Assembly: GCA_022695795.1 (NCBI GenBank) | Contig: MU404095.1 | Location: 124,001-188,000, forward strand | Length of the DNA stretch: 64,000 nt | Origin: Biscogniauxia marginata | Taxonomy: Eukaryota > Ascomycota > Sordariomycetes > Xylariales > Xylariaceae | Direction: 5' to 3' | In this document: in pieces, positions 1-10,697 of the stretch | Position numbering within the stretch: the stretch's first letter is position 1 | How the letters are laid out: the number at the start of each line of letters is the position of its first letter | Notes under the pieces: generated by a model | Told to the model about the DNA's origin: nothing | The model's database searches: none | Seen by the model: the letters and a program-made list of their open reading frames with translations, nothing else | Position numbers and translations under genes: made by a program

Positions 1-927
1 TCTGATATTTATTTGCGCCATGAGGTACTGCTTTGGTGAAAAGGAATCTGAGCTTTGATGCGGAGAGCAAGAGAAGCTTGGGGAGCCGCTTAGCTTTTGG
101 CTGACGGATGAAGCGGCTAAGCACCGGGCACTAATCTATGATCCGTCTTCCGTATCTGCCGTGGATTTGCTAACCTTGGGAAGTGAGATGTGTTGAGATT
201 GAAGCTTGTTGCTTGTATATTAACTAGTAAGTGTAAGGAAATAAGTACTGTACAGGTGGATCTTAGTAGGGTACCGAGGTTGCTGAATAAGTTCAACAAG
301 ATGAAGTAGCGAGTTGCTCTGATTGGTTAGAACAGTACTAATCGACGCGCTACTAGACAAACCCCTTGTCAGCTTTCATAACACGTGCTTTTCTAAGGAT
401 CAGTAACCATTAAACAACACCTTGCCTAGTCTTAGTCTATTATACGCTCTGCATAGGACACTTAAAATCTTTCTAAGCCTTTACTTATAACTCCACCCCT
501 AGTTTACTGTTAGCTCCCGCTACGGTTATTACAAGTAAGAGGTATATAAGACAGATTCTCACTAAGATATTTCGTGATGCAATTTAAATGTAATTATTCT
601 GCATAAAGTAACTAAGAACGTAGAGGCTTAATAGAAACATTTCGTATCGATATTTGAATTAAAGCGTTTCGCGGTTTGGTGGAGAGAATCGGCGAGGTAA
701 CTCGGTATTGGGGACGCTTACAATATAACAGGAGTTGACTTGTATGTGCTACTTGACCCCATTATAAGATGAAGCACGGGCAACTATTTATTGACCACAT
801 GACTCACCCTCGCCCTTTCATCCTCTATCTACCTAAACCAGAACACTCGACAACATAATACATCAATCCTCCATATTATACCTATCACTATCATTTACCA
901 GTTCAACCCAAACAATTCTTCTTCACC
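1..927. other. Gene-free AT-rich stretch
   Basis: No reading frame longer than about 60 codons and no recognisable motif was found. The last hundred bases (about 780-927) are pyrimidine-rich and run up to a possible start codon at 928, so they may act as the leader of the hypothetical gene that follows. Confidence 0.5.
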
Positions 928-1648
928 ATGTCGTTCCAGACCAAACATTCACGGCAATCCACCATCAACTTTTGCAACACTTTCCCCCAATGCGTTCGCA
1001 ATACTCCATCTTTAGGCAGGCTTACCACGCCAGATGATTTCCGGGAGGTACAAGGTCTGCAGGACTTGAAAATCGTTCGTACAGGCCTAGACTTGATGAC
1101 CGGAGAACCAGCCGCCATCATTAGATGAGATGTATTCCAAAATTAGAAAAACGTCGGTAGGTTGGGATGCCGAACCTTCAGATCCCGAGGCCGGCGACTT
1201 CAGAAACGCGGGAATGGAGCTAGTCCATGATTTAGGGGCGTGGGATGAACTGGAAGAGGATTCTGTGTGGAAAGTATCCGAGCACGTGGCGACATTTCCG
1301 CAATTACATTATGCCTTCTTACAATGCTATCGGACACACCAACGTTGGACCTTTAGGGTTGATGATATATACTGGAGGCTGAAGGAGGCTATGGGCGATG
1401 ATAAAGAACGAGGATTCCAAATCTGGGCCGGAGTTTGCTTCCCGCTAGATGACCAGAAACTAGCTCTTGCCGAGCTGGCCTTTATAACGTCGATAGCCCT
1501 CCAAAAGCTTTCTAAAACAGAATTTGAAGATCACCGTTTTTGCCTTATATGCTATATTATCTTTACTCTTTCAATACTTATTCATTCTTGCCCTTTACCA
1601 TTACTCACTTGCGCATCTGGAGACTCTAATAAGCGGGTTTTTAGCTAA
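928..1648 (+). CDS. Hypothetical protein, possible two-exon gene
   Basis: Two adjacent open frames (928-1128 and 1130-1648) follow each other on the plus strand. The first starts at an ATG with an A at -3 and a pyrimidine-rich leader. The second is rich in charged and aromatic residues (Trp, Tyr, Glu, Asp), as in a folded domain, up to about 1540, after which it becomes hydrophobic and looks like intron or 3' sequence read through. An intron ending at the TTAG near 1153-1158 could join the two frames, but I could not fix a donor. I do not recognise the protein family. It might be a remnant of a larger gene; the frame beyond 1650 carries no further coding signal. Confidence 0.3.
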
Positions 1649-3149
1649 CCGATTTTCAGGTTCTTCTCTTTATAGCAGCAGCCAGATAGACGCGTATCAT
1701 CTCCGCTCTTGTTGACGGTAGTACCATTTATGTCCAAGTTGCACCTATTGAAACCTTTAACGAGGAATTTGCGGTAAGGGAGGAAAGGGGGAAACATCGG
1801 ACAAGGTAGCCAAGATGGTGGGTTGGCGTTCTAACAACCCATGCCAAGATACGAAATGACGAATACTATTGCTAGCTAGCAGTCCCGGAAGAGCAGCCAC
1901 CGATGATGAGCCGGCCTTCTTTAATCACTGCATTGACGATGCGAATCCGTATCCGCTAGATGCCCTTTCGCTGGTCTAGCTCCTGTTTGCGTTCACTACA
2001 ATGATTCGAAATGATCAAAGGCATGCATTGAAAATAATGTCCGCATTCGTCGCGTCCAATGCATTTGTGCTCAAATCGATTGAGAGTGTGCGGGTTGTCG
2101 TACAGAATACCTTCAGGGACGGAATTCATGTGCCCCTGCTGTGGGAGCTGCTTTTGTTCCTCACTTTCCTCCACCAGAATAAGGGTATGTAAATGCCGCG
2201 CATTAGTTTAAAATGAAAGATGGCGGATTCTGTTGTGATGGATATATATCTACATCTATATGTATACACGGATTAGTAGCGGGAATGGGCTGCTGCGCGT
2301 GTAAAAAGAATGTACTATACTCCCGAGACAGAAACGTTACGCGACAAGATAATAACAATAATATGAAGAGCAAAAAAATTGGTAGCTTCTCTTTGATTGA
2401 GCGTGTCATCCTTAGTGCAGGGGCCATGCTACTGCGAGGAAGTTAGTGCCACGGCCTGGATTCGAATAGGGGACCTTCAGGTACTTACATCTTCTCTGTA
2501 TCGTTTCAAATTGACCAAATGCCCGAAGGCAGGATTCTGTTACTTAAAACATATTATACCCCTAAAAGCAGAGTGGAGAATGAATACCTGACAAAGCAAT
2601 GACTCATTCAGTTTAAGTGGATCCTAGAGACCTACGCCTACCTAGGTAGCTAGTGGTTGTGGTCCAAGCGTTCGTTATACTTAAAGTTGGTTTTCACAGT
2701 GTACCTAAAGGAGAGTGTGGGCCGGTCCGCAGATTATCCGAACTAGAGTAGTTTTCCCGCGTTTGCGTTCCGTCTAGCTTTTCAATCAATCAACCACTTT
2801 TAAACCTCATTCATTTGGTCGTTGGTGTGTAGTAAAACAAGAGCTAAACGAGTAACTGTAGTTGGGATTTAACAGAAGTCAACTAGGACCAGGTAAGTGC
2901 TCGCCTGTATATCTAATACTCTAGTTTTATGTTACTTTATCAGTCCCGGACAGAGCAGATATCAGCTACGTAACCAGAACATACCCAACTCAGTTCCTTG
3001 TATTGAATCAAACTTATACGTACTTATCAAGTACACGTTACGTTACAATATATACACAATTAATCAAAACACACCCAGCCTGTCCATTGTGGCTACCCTC
3101 TTTGCATATATTCTCGTTGGTGCCCTCTCCATTTCAAATGGTCACTGGT
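1649..3149. other. Intergenic, no gene seen
   Basis: Only short overlapping frames without family features occur here. A tRNA-like A-box string near 2413 was examined and rejected. Nothing else can be supported before the LPMO gene on the opposite strand. Confidence 0.5.
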
Positions 3150-4202
3150 TTACTGAACATTCTTGATCTCACGAGCGTGACGTCGGCTGCGGCGCTTCTT
3201 GGAGCCGCAGTGAACAGACTGGGTGGGTGCCGCAGGCGAGCTGGAAACCGGGACGGTAGTGGCGGCAGACTCTGCAACTGAGGACTGAGTAACAGTAGGG
3301 GTGACAGGGGTGGCAGCGACAGGGGTTGTCGCGGGAGCGGTTGTCGCGGGAGCGGTGGTGGCAGTGGTAGGCTGAGCCGCGACGGAGCTGCTGGCTGTCG
3401 AGCTAACAGCCGGGGCCGAGGCGCTGCCGCCAGATGAAGCACCGAAATCCGGCAGTGCCGGTCCGGGGATAATATAATCGGTGACTGCTGAGAGGCTCTC
3501 GTCGTTGTAGATGTTGTGGAGGATACCAGGGTCAGTGGCAGTGTAGAGCTCAGTCCCGATAACACCTTCGGGAGATACGGTGCCGGAGCCCGAGATCTCA
3601 ATGTTAAAGCATTGCGGGTAGAGCTGCGCCGAGCCCTCGTTCTGGCCCTCGTGGAGGGCAATGAGCTCATGACGCCAGACGTAGTTACCGGGCTTGATAG
3701 TCGCCGGGATGGCAGCAGACCAAGTAAAGCCGTTTTCGATAATCAGATCGTCGGCCCACTTGCCAGTGGAGCCGCTACCACTTCCGAGGGAAATCTGGCC
3801 CAGTTCGGAGATCTTAAACCATTTCAGGGTCGACTTGTCGACGGTGGCGCAATCGTCGCCGCAGTCGGCAAGATAGTCGATAACCGGACCCTTGTGCGAC
3901 TCGGGCCATGTGTTCCAAGTGATGGTGACATTGCTGCCCGCGGTGGCAGGGGCAGTTTCGGGAGCGTTCGCAGCGCTCAGATGGCAAATGACATCGGCGG
4001 TCGAGACCTGTGAGGATTTAACAAAACCGTTATCGGAGGCGCCATTAGACCAGGCAATGCCGGTGGCTGTCTTCTGGGATGTGGGGTCAAAGCCAGTGTA
4101 GGTTTTGCCGTCGATGGCGATTTCGGTAACGTGGCCGTGTGCGGACACGGAGGCGGCACCGGCAAGGGCAGCCAGGACGGCGGATCTGATAGTGGAAGGC
4201 AT
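3150..4202 (-). CDS. AA9 lytic polysaccharide monooxygenase (secreted)
   Basis: This is a secreted copper enzyme that oxidatively cleaves cellulose or related beta-glucans. The frame is intronless and 350 residues long from the ATG at 4202; an upstream in-frame ATG at 4268 is rejected because only the second start gives a clean signal peptide. The predicted mature protein begins with His at about residue 22 (HGHV), the N-terminal copper-brace residue of AA9. The second copper histidine is in the WRHELIALHEG block (about residue 168), and the axial Tyr is in the QLYPQCFNIEISGSG block (about residue 185). The catalytic domain ends near residue 240. It is followed by a Ser/Thr/Ala/Pro-rich linker of about 90 residues that leads to no CBM1 but to a short, very basic Lys/Arg/His tail. 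It stands alone, without cellulase neighbours. Family assignment is confident; substrate cannot be read from sequence. Confidence 0.95.
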   Translation of the reverse strand: MPSTIRSAVLAALAGAASVSAHGHVTEIAIDGKTYTGFDPTSQKTATGIAWSNGASDNGFVKSSQVSTADVICHLSAANAPETAPATAGSNVTITWNTWPESHKGPVIDYLADCGDDCATVDKSTLKWFKISELGQISLGSGSGSTGKWADDLIIENGFTWSAAIPATIKPGNYVWRHELIALHEGQNEGSAQLYPQCFNIEISGSGTVSPEGVIGTELYTATDPGILHNIYNDESLSAVTDYIIPGPALPDFGASSGGSASAPAVSSTASSSVAAQPTTATTAPATTAPATTPVAATPVTPTVTQSSVAESAATTVPVSSSPAAPTQSVHCGSKKRRSRRHAREIKNVQ

Positions 4203-7200
4203 ATTGGAAGCGGTTGGTAAAGTAGTATTCGAGACAAATACTTGCACTATAAGCGCGAATGTAGACAATAGTTCGCGGGGGCCGACTTGCGGTAAAGAAT
4301 GACAGTTGACTTCAAGTCAAAAAATGAAAGTAAGTAGTCAAAAAAGGACTGTTTGGAATGAACGAAAAACCAAGGAGTGGATGTTGACCAGCGATGAGTC
4401 TGAAGAACCAGAGGGCACCTATGCTACACGCGCCGGGGCGACTCTATTTTATAATACACCAACTTACGAAAACGCATCGCTCCTTAGCATACAACTTTCC
4501 AGGCTCTTCGAAGGAGCCTCATCGAATCTCCGCCCCTGGTATAATATCTCCATGGCCCGCTGACCCATCCATCCAGCTGGGATTGATGATGTCCCCTAGT
4601 CTGCAGGGGACATCATCAGACGAAATGCGAATGGTGGAAGATTCACAACAGGGATGTCATCAACTTTGTCACAAGGACCATGGTCCTCACGCGCGGCGCA
4701 TAGAGAATTATCCGAGTGGGTTGGAGTTGGTGACTGAGAAATGAGGTTCCCTGGAAAGGGTCGTTGGCCTGTTTCGAAAACCCCTTGAAATCAGCCGCAA
4801 AGTGCTTAACCTGGGTAGCCAAGACCATCCTGCATGAGTGGGTGCACGAAATAGATTGATTGGATTACCTAGCTTCCCAACCCGGGTACCTTCTGTTGAG
4901 ATTCGGGGTGTTATAAGCTGTTAGCCGACGTTTATAACTCGCCATCAGTTTCAAAAGTGAAATTTTATAGCAACAGGATGTCAATGTAGCCTAGATATAA
5001 AAGCTTCATTCTCCACCACCAGCGAGGGGGGCTGGATTTTACCAGAGCTCCTATTATCGCACATTTCGTATAACGTAGTGGTATTACCGCATCTGTAATA
5101 AACTTCATGCTGTCCGTCATTCGGGCTGCCGCCGAGCTAGCGCTTCTCGAAGCGCTGGCGCGCTAACCTAGACAGTTGTTAGTAGTTTCTCCAATTTCAA
5201 CAAGGGGCGTGGCGTCCAAGGGGGGGAATATAGTCTATATACTACTATAGTCCCTGCAACTAAGAAAATCGCTAACCGAGCTCTCGCTATAGTAAATATC
5301 CACATAGAAACGGCATGAGCGAATAGAATATCGTACGTGTTAGCAAGTGTGACAGACTAACTTGTCGGACATATTCCCTTAGTGGTTAGCCAGCATTCTC
5401 CTATTTTGATTACCTATATAACCTCGCTTCCTAATTTATTGTGCCCCTTCATATAAAGACGTCGCTAAATATAACAGGGTATGAGGTTTCGCTTAGAAAG
5501 GTAAGCTAGGCCTTCCATAGTGTCAGGAGTTGCGGTGTAAAAAGATCAATGGGTACCTACGAACAGGTAAAATATGGCCTGCTAGTTAGGTAGCTGTAGT
5601 TCTAGCTCCTCGCGCAACAACTGCGTAGTTACCCATATGTCTGCTGAGTGCATCGTGACACATAGGTAGGTAGCCTCACCCAGTAGGTATCTATTCGTCT
5701 TGCCCCTGTCTCATGAAAGTCTAAATCCGAACGTCAGCAATAGAAGTAAGTGGAGCACATGGAGCCTCCAAGAGCTCCCCAGTTCCCCAGTTCGTATTTC
5801 TAAGCTATTTTCCCGTACTCGTCGTTATGTGCTTTATTGTTAAGATTAACACTGCTTCGTGTGTAGGCCTCTTGAATACATGTAATTGCAGGTGGCCACA
5901 CTGAAGGACACCTATAAGCGCCGCCAAGACCAGTTGGTCATGAGCCAGGACGCTATTGGAGAAAGATAATAATGTTAGATTTAATGATACCAACGCGCAT
6001 AGGATAAGAGATGCCTCGAACAACAGATTATATATAAATAGGCAGACAATTCCTGGAGGACCTCATAATTGAACTTAGACTCTTAAGTCCCTTGAGACCA
6101 AAGAGAATTATTAGTCGAAATTGAACTATTGTTCTAAGTCCATTAGCCCTTGTCACACAAGCGGTAGCGACGGTCGCGCCTCATACTCACACCATAAAGA
6201 GACTATACCCGGTAGCAATCTGTACTAACTCTATCGGCGGTCGCCTTTGCAAGCTCCTCAGTCCACTCCCTCCTTTATTTTATAGTCCTTAAATTTTTCC
6301 TGGGAGTGTGTCGGTGGGGGCTCGGGTGTCCCCATAGACACTCGCTTTTAAAATTCGTGTGTCATGTAGAATAATGACAAGTCGTTTTGAAGCCCGTATA
6401 CTATTACAACTAGTGCAGTCTCATTGCTACGTATGTATATGTACATTTAATCCGTCATATACCTAACATTATGATTCCACCTCTTCTACCCCTTCAGAAG
6501 CTGTTCATTCCCCCCCTTTTTTATTTCCTCATAATTTTTCCCCATCAAAACTATGTACATCAGACAACCACGAAGACGAGAGCCCTGCTCTCCTTGCCAT
6601 GGGGTAAATATTGAGCAGCACTTCCACGAGCAGAAATGGCCCTTGAACTTAATGTGGTCATCTGCTGCTCGTCGATATACTTGTGTGTCATTTCCAGTGT
6701 CTGGTTCGCGTAGATGGTCTCCCTATTCGGCACGTTCAGCGGTACCCCATCATGTTCCGGGGCCCGGCGACTATCATGCTTCTTGCAATTCAAGAGCAAG
6801 CTCAGACCATCCCCGGTGGCGTCCGCAGCGTCCATCTGGTTCTTTGGCCGTCTTCTTCAATATTATACTGGTAACTTCACCGATAATTTCTGTGTCGATC
6901 GCGTCGTCGATAAAACTGCGTTGTTGTGCGACCTCGGTCTCGGATGCGGGTGCTGCCAAGCCTATAAAGGGGCAGCGGAGTGAATATAATTAATATCGTC
7001 CAATTTTGATTTTACCCCCATTACCATTGACATATAGTCACCTGCCATTAATCTACCTTCAATAGAGATCCATGTCATCGTCATAGTGACTAACGTCTTC
7101 TTGGAGGTAAATTTATGCGCGATATCCACGGTCAGGTTGAGTTTGACGGCGATAATGAACACTGTAGCTAAACTGATCAGTTCGTAGGTGGACTATACAT

Positions 7201-8192
7201 GTTCTAGTATGAATTAGTATGTGAGTTGCTTTGAAAATTATCCCTTCTTATCTTATGATCTCTAATTATCACCTTGATGAATGTCACAGTTGTTTAGCCA
7301 AGGCCTAGATCCACCAAGTCATGATACATTCCTCACCGAAACAGATCATAACGATATTCTATGGGTATGAAAGTTAAGACGCTTGGTTTATACAAAACTT
7401 AATGATTGTTTTATTACCACTTGACGTGTCTCCCAAAGGCCTTGTCACTGCCAGGTTAAGCTATAAATGAATTTACAATGTCATAACCAACCTGCAAGTG
7501 TATAAGTCGTCGGTAACTCAATGATTTCGACAGCTGGCAAAGGCTGCTTATACGTAGACTCCTTTACGGGCTAAAGGGATAATGTTGTGAGAGATCCCAC
7601 GACATTTTATTTCTTTACGGGAAGTAAACTGCATACACAATCCTATCATGTTTTAGGGCTCTATGGGCTTACTTAAAAGCCAGGTCATGTTGATTTTAGG
7701 AAAAATGTGTTATGCACCTTAGCTTAGTGAGGCTTATATTTCAACAGGTCATGTCCCCGATCTTGAGAGTTGCTATTTCCATTTCCTTCTTCGGAGCCGA
7801 GAATATCGCCTTAGTCCAAGCTAGGCTGAGAAAGAGGTCATTATAGCTTTATTGCGATTCCCTGCTTCCGGGTGGTCAAAGCGCATTAACTCCCTTGTGA
7901 TTGAATCACTCAGCATTTATTAATAGCAGACAGCCCCCTTCGGGAGAATTGGTTGATATAACGGGCTACTATCATATAATAAAATACCATTTTGCTAAGG
8001 ATTATAACTATACTGATCTTTTATACAAAAATCACTGAAGATATATCATTGTCATTCATGCTTAATCTTTGCCGTTATGACGCTCGCTTTTAGCAGTCCC
8101 TCCACACAAAGAAACCCTAGCACCACAGCAACGGTAGTTCTAAACTCGTAACAGCCTATGTCGCCCCTAATAAACTTTGGCTGTTATGGCTT
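4203..8192. other. Long gene-poor stretch
   Basis: No intact gene is visible over nearly 4 kb. Short frames at 4306-4744, 5805-6023 and 6553-7162 lack convincing domains. A minus-strand frame at 6962-7162 has a faint resemblance to the C-terminal strand of hotdog thioesterases, too weak to call. A near-perfect hairpin with 8-bp arms around a TC loop lies near 5139-5156. Composition is AT-rich with many stop codons in all frames. Confidence 0.45.
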
Positions 8193-10066
8193 TTAGTCCC
8201 ATGGCGCCTTGTTATCGACTGGCTGGTCATTCTCTTCGTCGAATATATCAAACCCTATATGTGGCAATGGGTTGAGAAATCGAATCGGTCCGAGCGTGAG
8301 CGAGAGTTCATCAATGGCTCGGAAATTGTCCTCCGCGAGCCTGAAAAGCTCGAGGTTATGTTTCATGTGGACCTCTTGAACTGACTTAGGAATTACTGGG
8401 ATCCCTTTCTGAACTGCCCATGACAAGCAGACCTGGATATTTAGATAAGCTTGTGTCAGCAGTGGTGTGACGAACCTCCCTATGTGTTCCTAGTCAGCTG
8501 ACTTCATAGGTGAGTACGTACTGGGTTTTCTTGTTTTGAAGGTAACAGTGGATCGAGGTTGGTTCAAGAGATTCACAATGCTTTGTTCGTCAGAGAGATT
8601 TCAAGGTACTCTCACTATAGTATCAAGGAGTGACTGTAGTCTTAGATTGATAGCTAAGGAACGAGAATGAATGACTAGATACGTGAGGAAACCTTATCCT
8701 TCTTATACTTTTTACTGTCTGGGATTCTTCCACGAGATCCAGCGATCTCGTAAAGACAGCGAGATCCTTACTGATCTTGCGATCTTGCTGAGACAGCGAG
8801 ATCGCTGACCCGGGGTCACGTGACCTGAATCATCTGACCAAACAGGGTTGTAACAAGTGGCAGATTGATGTGCCGCAAATGCTAGTTTATAGGGTTAGAA
8901 GATGCGGCATACGTACTTGAGCGGGAGATTTGCCCAGCTGGGTGGCAACTTGCACAATCTAATCGGATATTAGTGGATGTCTAGGACTATGGGTAAATTC
9001 CTTGTCTCTTCACTTACCACTGAGTCCTCAGTCGGCGGAGGCATGTCTGGGTGAGCTCGCACAACGCCAACAGGTCGCCCGCCCAATGGTTGGTGCGCCA
9101 TGATTGTGATACCCTTTGCCTGAGAAAACTTTACTAATTCATGCTGGGGAAGATATCTACATCAATATCAGTGCCCAACCCCCATCCCGGCCTGGAAGCT
9201 TCACGTACGGGTCTAACTCAACTTGATTGACGGCTGGAATGATTCGCGCAGTTTCCAGAAGCTTCTTCGTCTTGATCAAATTGAAGTTTGAGGGGCCTAC
9301 CATCATCCTCGGTTAGCTCGGTGGTGTGTAAGCCAGAAAAGTCATACCGATCGACCTTGCTTTCCCTCTGTCAACCAAAGCTTCCATAGCTTTCCATGTT
9401 GCCGCATAGTTTCTCGAAAGCTCGTAGTCGATGAGCGGCTTTCCGTTTCCTGAAGGATGCCTGATCGTATTATGTTGCTCATCTGCTCGGTAGGCATGCG
9501 GAACTGCATCTAATCGTCAGTTGGAAGAGTCTCGAGTGAGAATTGCAAGAGAGTAGCCTGATAACATCGTGACGAGAATGCTAGGGGATTGTGTACAGTG
9601 CATTAAGTAGAGGTCAACTACACACCAACGTCAGTATAGTTTACTCCCAAAGATAAAAAGAATTGAGGCCTTTACCATAATCTAATTGTAGGTCTGCTAG
9701 GGTCTCCTCTAAGGCTTGTGCCACATCAGACGGCGAGTGCCAAGTTTATGCTCTAAATAAAATCAGCGAGTCCCTCATGTTGCCGCCCCTCTCCTCCTTT
9801 ATACATATGTATGTGCGACTGTAAGCTTACAATTTGGAAGTCACGAATATCTCCTGTCGCGGGAGACCACTTTCACGTATAGCCTGCCCAATGTCTCGCT
9901 CGTTGCCATAAGCAGTGGCGCCATCAATATGTCTATATCCGAGCTGGAGGGCAAGCTTCACGGCCTTCTTAACTTTATAATTACCTTCGTCTCCCTGGAA
10001 GGTACCCAGGCCGACAGCAGGAATTTCGGTACCGTTATTGAGCTTAAGGTATTGAGGCAGATTCAT
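8193..10066 (-). pseudogene. Aldo-keto reductase, eight exons, probable pseudogene
   Basis: This NAD(P)H-dependent aldo-keto reductase reads from 10066 to 8193. Exons deduced from splice signals and family alignment: 10066-9831, 9752-9676, 9617-9597, 9509-9348, 9296-9209, 9156-9018, 8958-8917, 8432-8193; they sum to exactly 335 codons. Recognisable blocks in order are the N-terminal barrel strand with GLGTF, HIDGATAYGNE carrying the catalytic Asp and Tyr, the SNFN strand, VNQVELDPYLPQHEL, GVVRAHPD and the nucleotide-binding SWAVQKGIPVIPKS. Two defects stand out. Exon 2, with its only usable acceptor, opens with an in-frame TAA where the family has a WNT motif. The catalytic-His strand, usually HWP, reads HY. 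Intron 8916-8433 is 484 bp because it holds a mobile element in the opposite orientation; other introns are about 50-90 bp. It faces away from the dead kinase-like gene at 10.7 kb. A sequencing error could explain the stop. Confidence 0.75.
8461..8860 (+). mobile_element. Solo LTR-like element, copy 1, in AKR intron
   Basis: The element spans 8466-8855 (390 bp) and is flanked by an identical 5-bp duplication, AGTGG, at 8461-8465 and 8856-8860. It starts TGTGACGAACC and ends GGTTGTAACA, so the ends are short inverted repeats of the TGT...ACA type. Five-base target duplications and TG...CA ends are typical of retroviral-type integration, so a solo LTR is the best reading; a non-autonomous DNA element is the alternative. 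The first 230 bp match copy 2 at 13434 at roughly nine bases in ten by eye, mostly transitions. The middle (8733-8809) is an array of short GAGATC/GATCTC hairpins, and a GGTCACGTGACC palindrome follows. Removing element and duplication leaves an 89-bp intron, normal for this gene. Confidence 0.8.
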
Positions 10067-10697
10067 GGTCAGAGGCTTGAACGGGGGGTGAGAGTTCAGG
10101 TCAGAGATAACATAGAACTTGCCTAAGTTCCTAGTTACTTACAGTCCAGCGAATAACCGGCACTTGGGTGTCCAGTTTTTATCCCTCAATGGGGTTAATT
10201 GAATTGGCCAACCCCCGCAGATAAAGCATGTTTCCGCATCTCTCCGCACTCAGTTTCCAAAAATAGTAAATCTTAATCAGGACTTGACTTGACCTAGGAC
10301 GACGCTGGCTTTCATTTAATTATCTTCCGTTCAGTCGTCACAATAGCCGTCCACAAGCCAATCACTTTGGTCAGCACGCGCCTCATTCAAGTAAGATGTG
10401 TTGTTCAATGCAACTACCCGGCCTTTGCGGTTGGGATCTTCACAATCGAGGACCTGGAAAGATAAGCCCAGCCGAGGAAGGTAAGAGATTTGAGTAATAT
10501 TACCTCTCGCGAAGCTGTACACCATTCTTTGGCAAGTCCTGTGTGTAGCGGTTCCCTGTCGCCTAATTATACTTAGAATGTAGCCTGTATAGACTGTACT
10601 GCGATCATATTGTCTAAATTTTTGCTGCGGTTGTTGATTAGTTCTGATCTAGAACGTTGCAAATCATCCTTTCTAACTGTTTAATCTTGGAGTCACC
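10067..10697. other. Shared upstream region of two divergent broken genes
   Basis: This separates the reductase (minus) from the fructosamine-kinase-like gene (plus). A small minus frame at 10525-10331 (64 codons) contains what looks like a 51-bp intron ending in TTTCCAG. It could be a tiny hypothetical gene, but nothing in it is recognisable. Confidence 0.35.

Noticed and set aside
2405..2480. Possible tRNA: A-box-like TAGTGCAGGGG followed by TTCGAAT
   Set aside because: No seven-base acceptor stem pairs around it, and the B box lacks the proper GGTTCRANNCC form.
3516..4013. 165-codon plus-strand frame opposite the LPMO
   Set aside because: Antisense shadow of the AA9 gene, with no family features.
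6962..7162. Minus-strand frame with a faint hotdog-thioesterase look
   Set aside because: Too short, no catalytic block, and no flanking exons that extend the match.
8456..8890. Reading the 8.5-kb repeat as a duplicated exon of the STAND gene
   Set aside because: The shared part begins exactly at element ends flanked by its own 5-bp duplication; only about eight element codons had been read as coding at 13.4 kb.
8433..8916. Reading the two element copies as introner-like elements that create introns
   Set aside because: In the reductase the splice sites lie outside the element and removal leaves a normal 89-bp intron, so the element landed in an existing intron.
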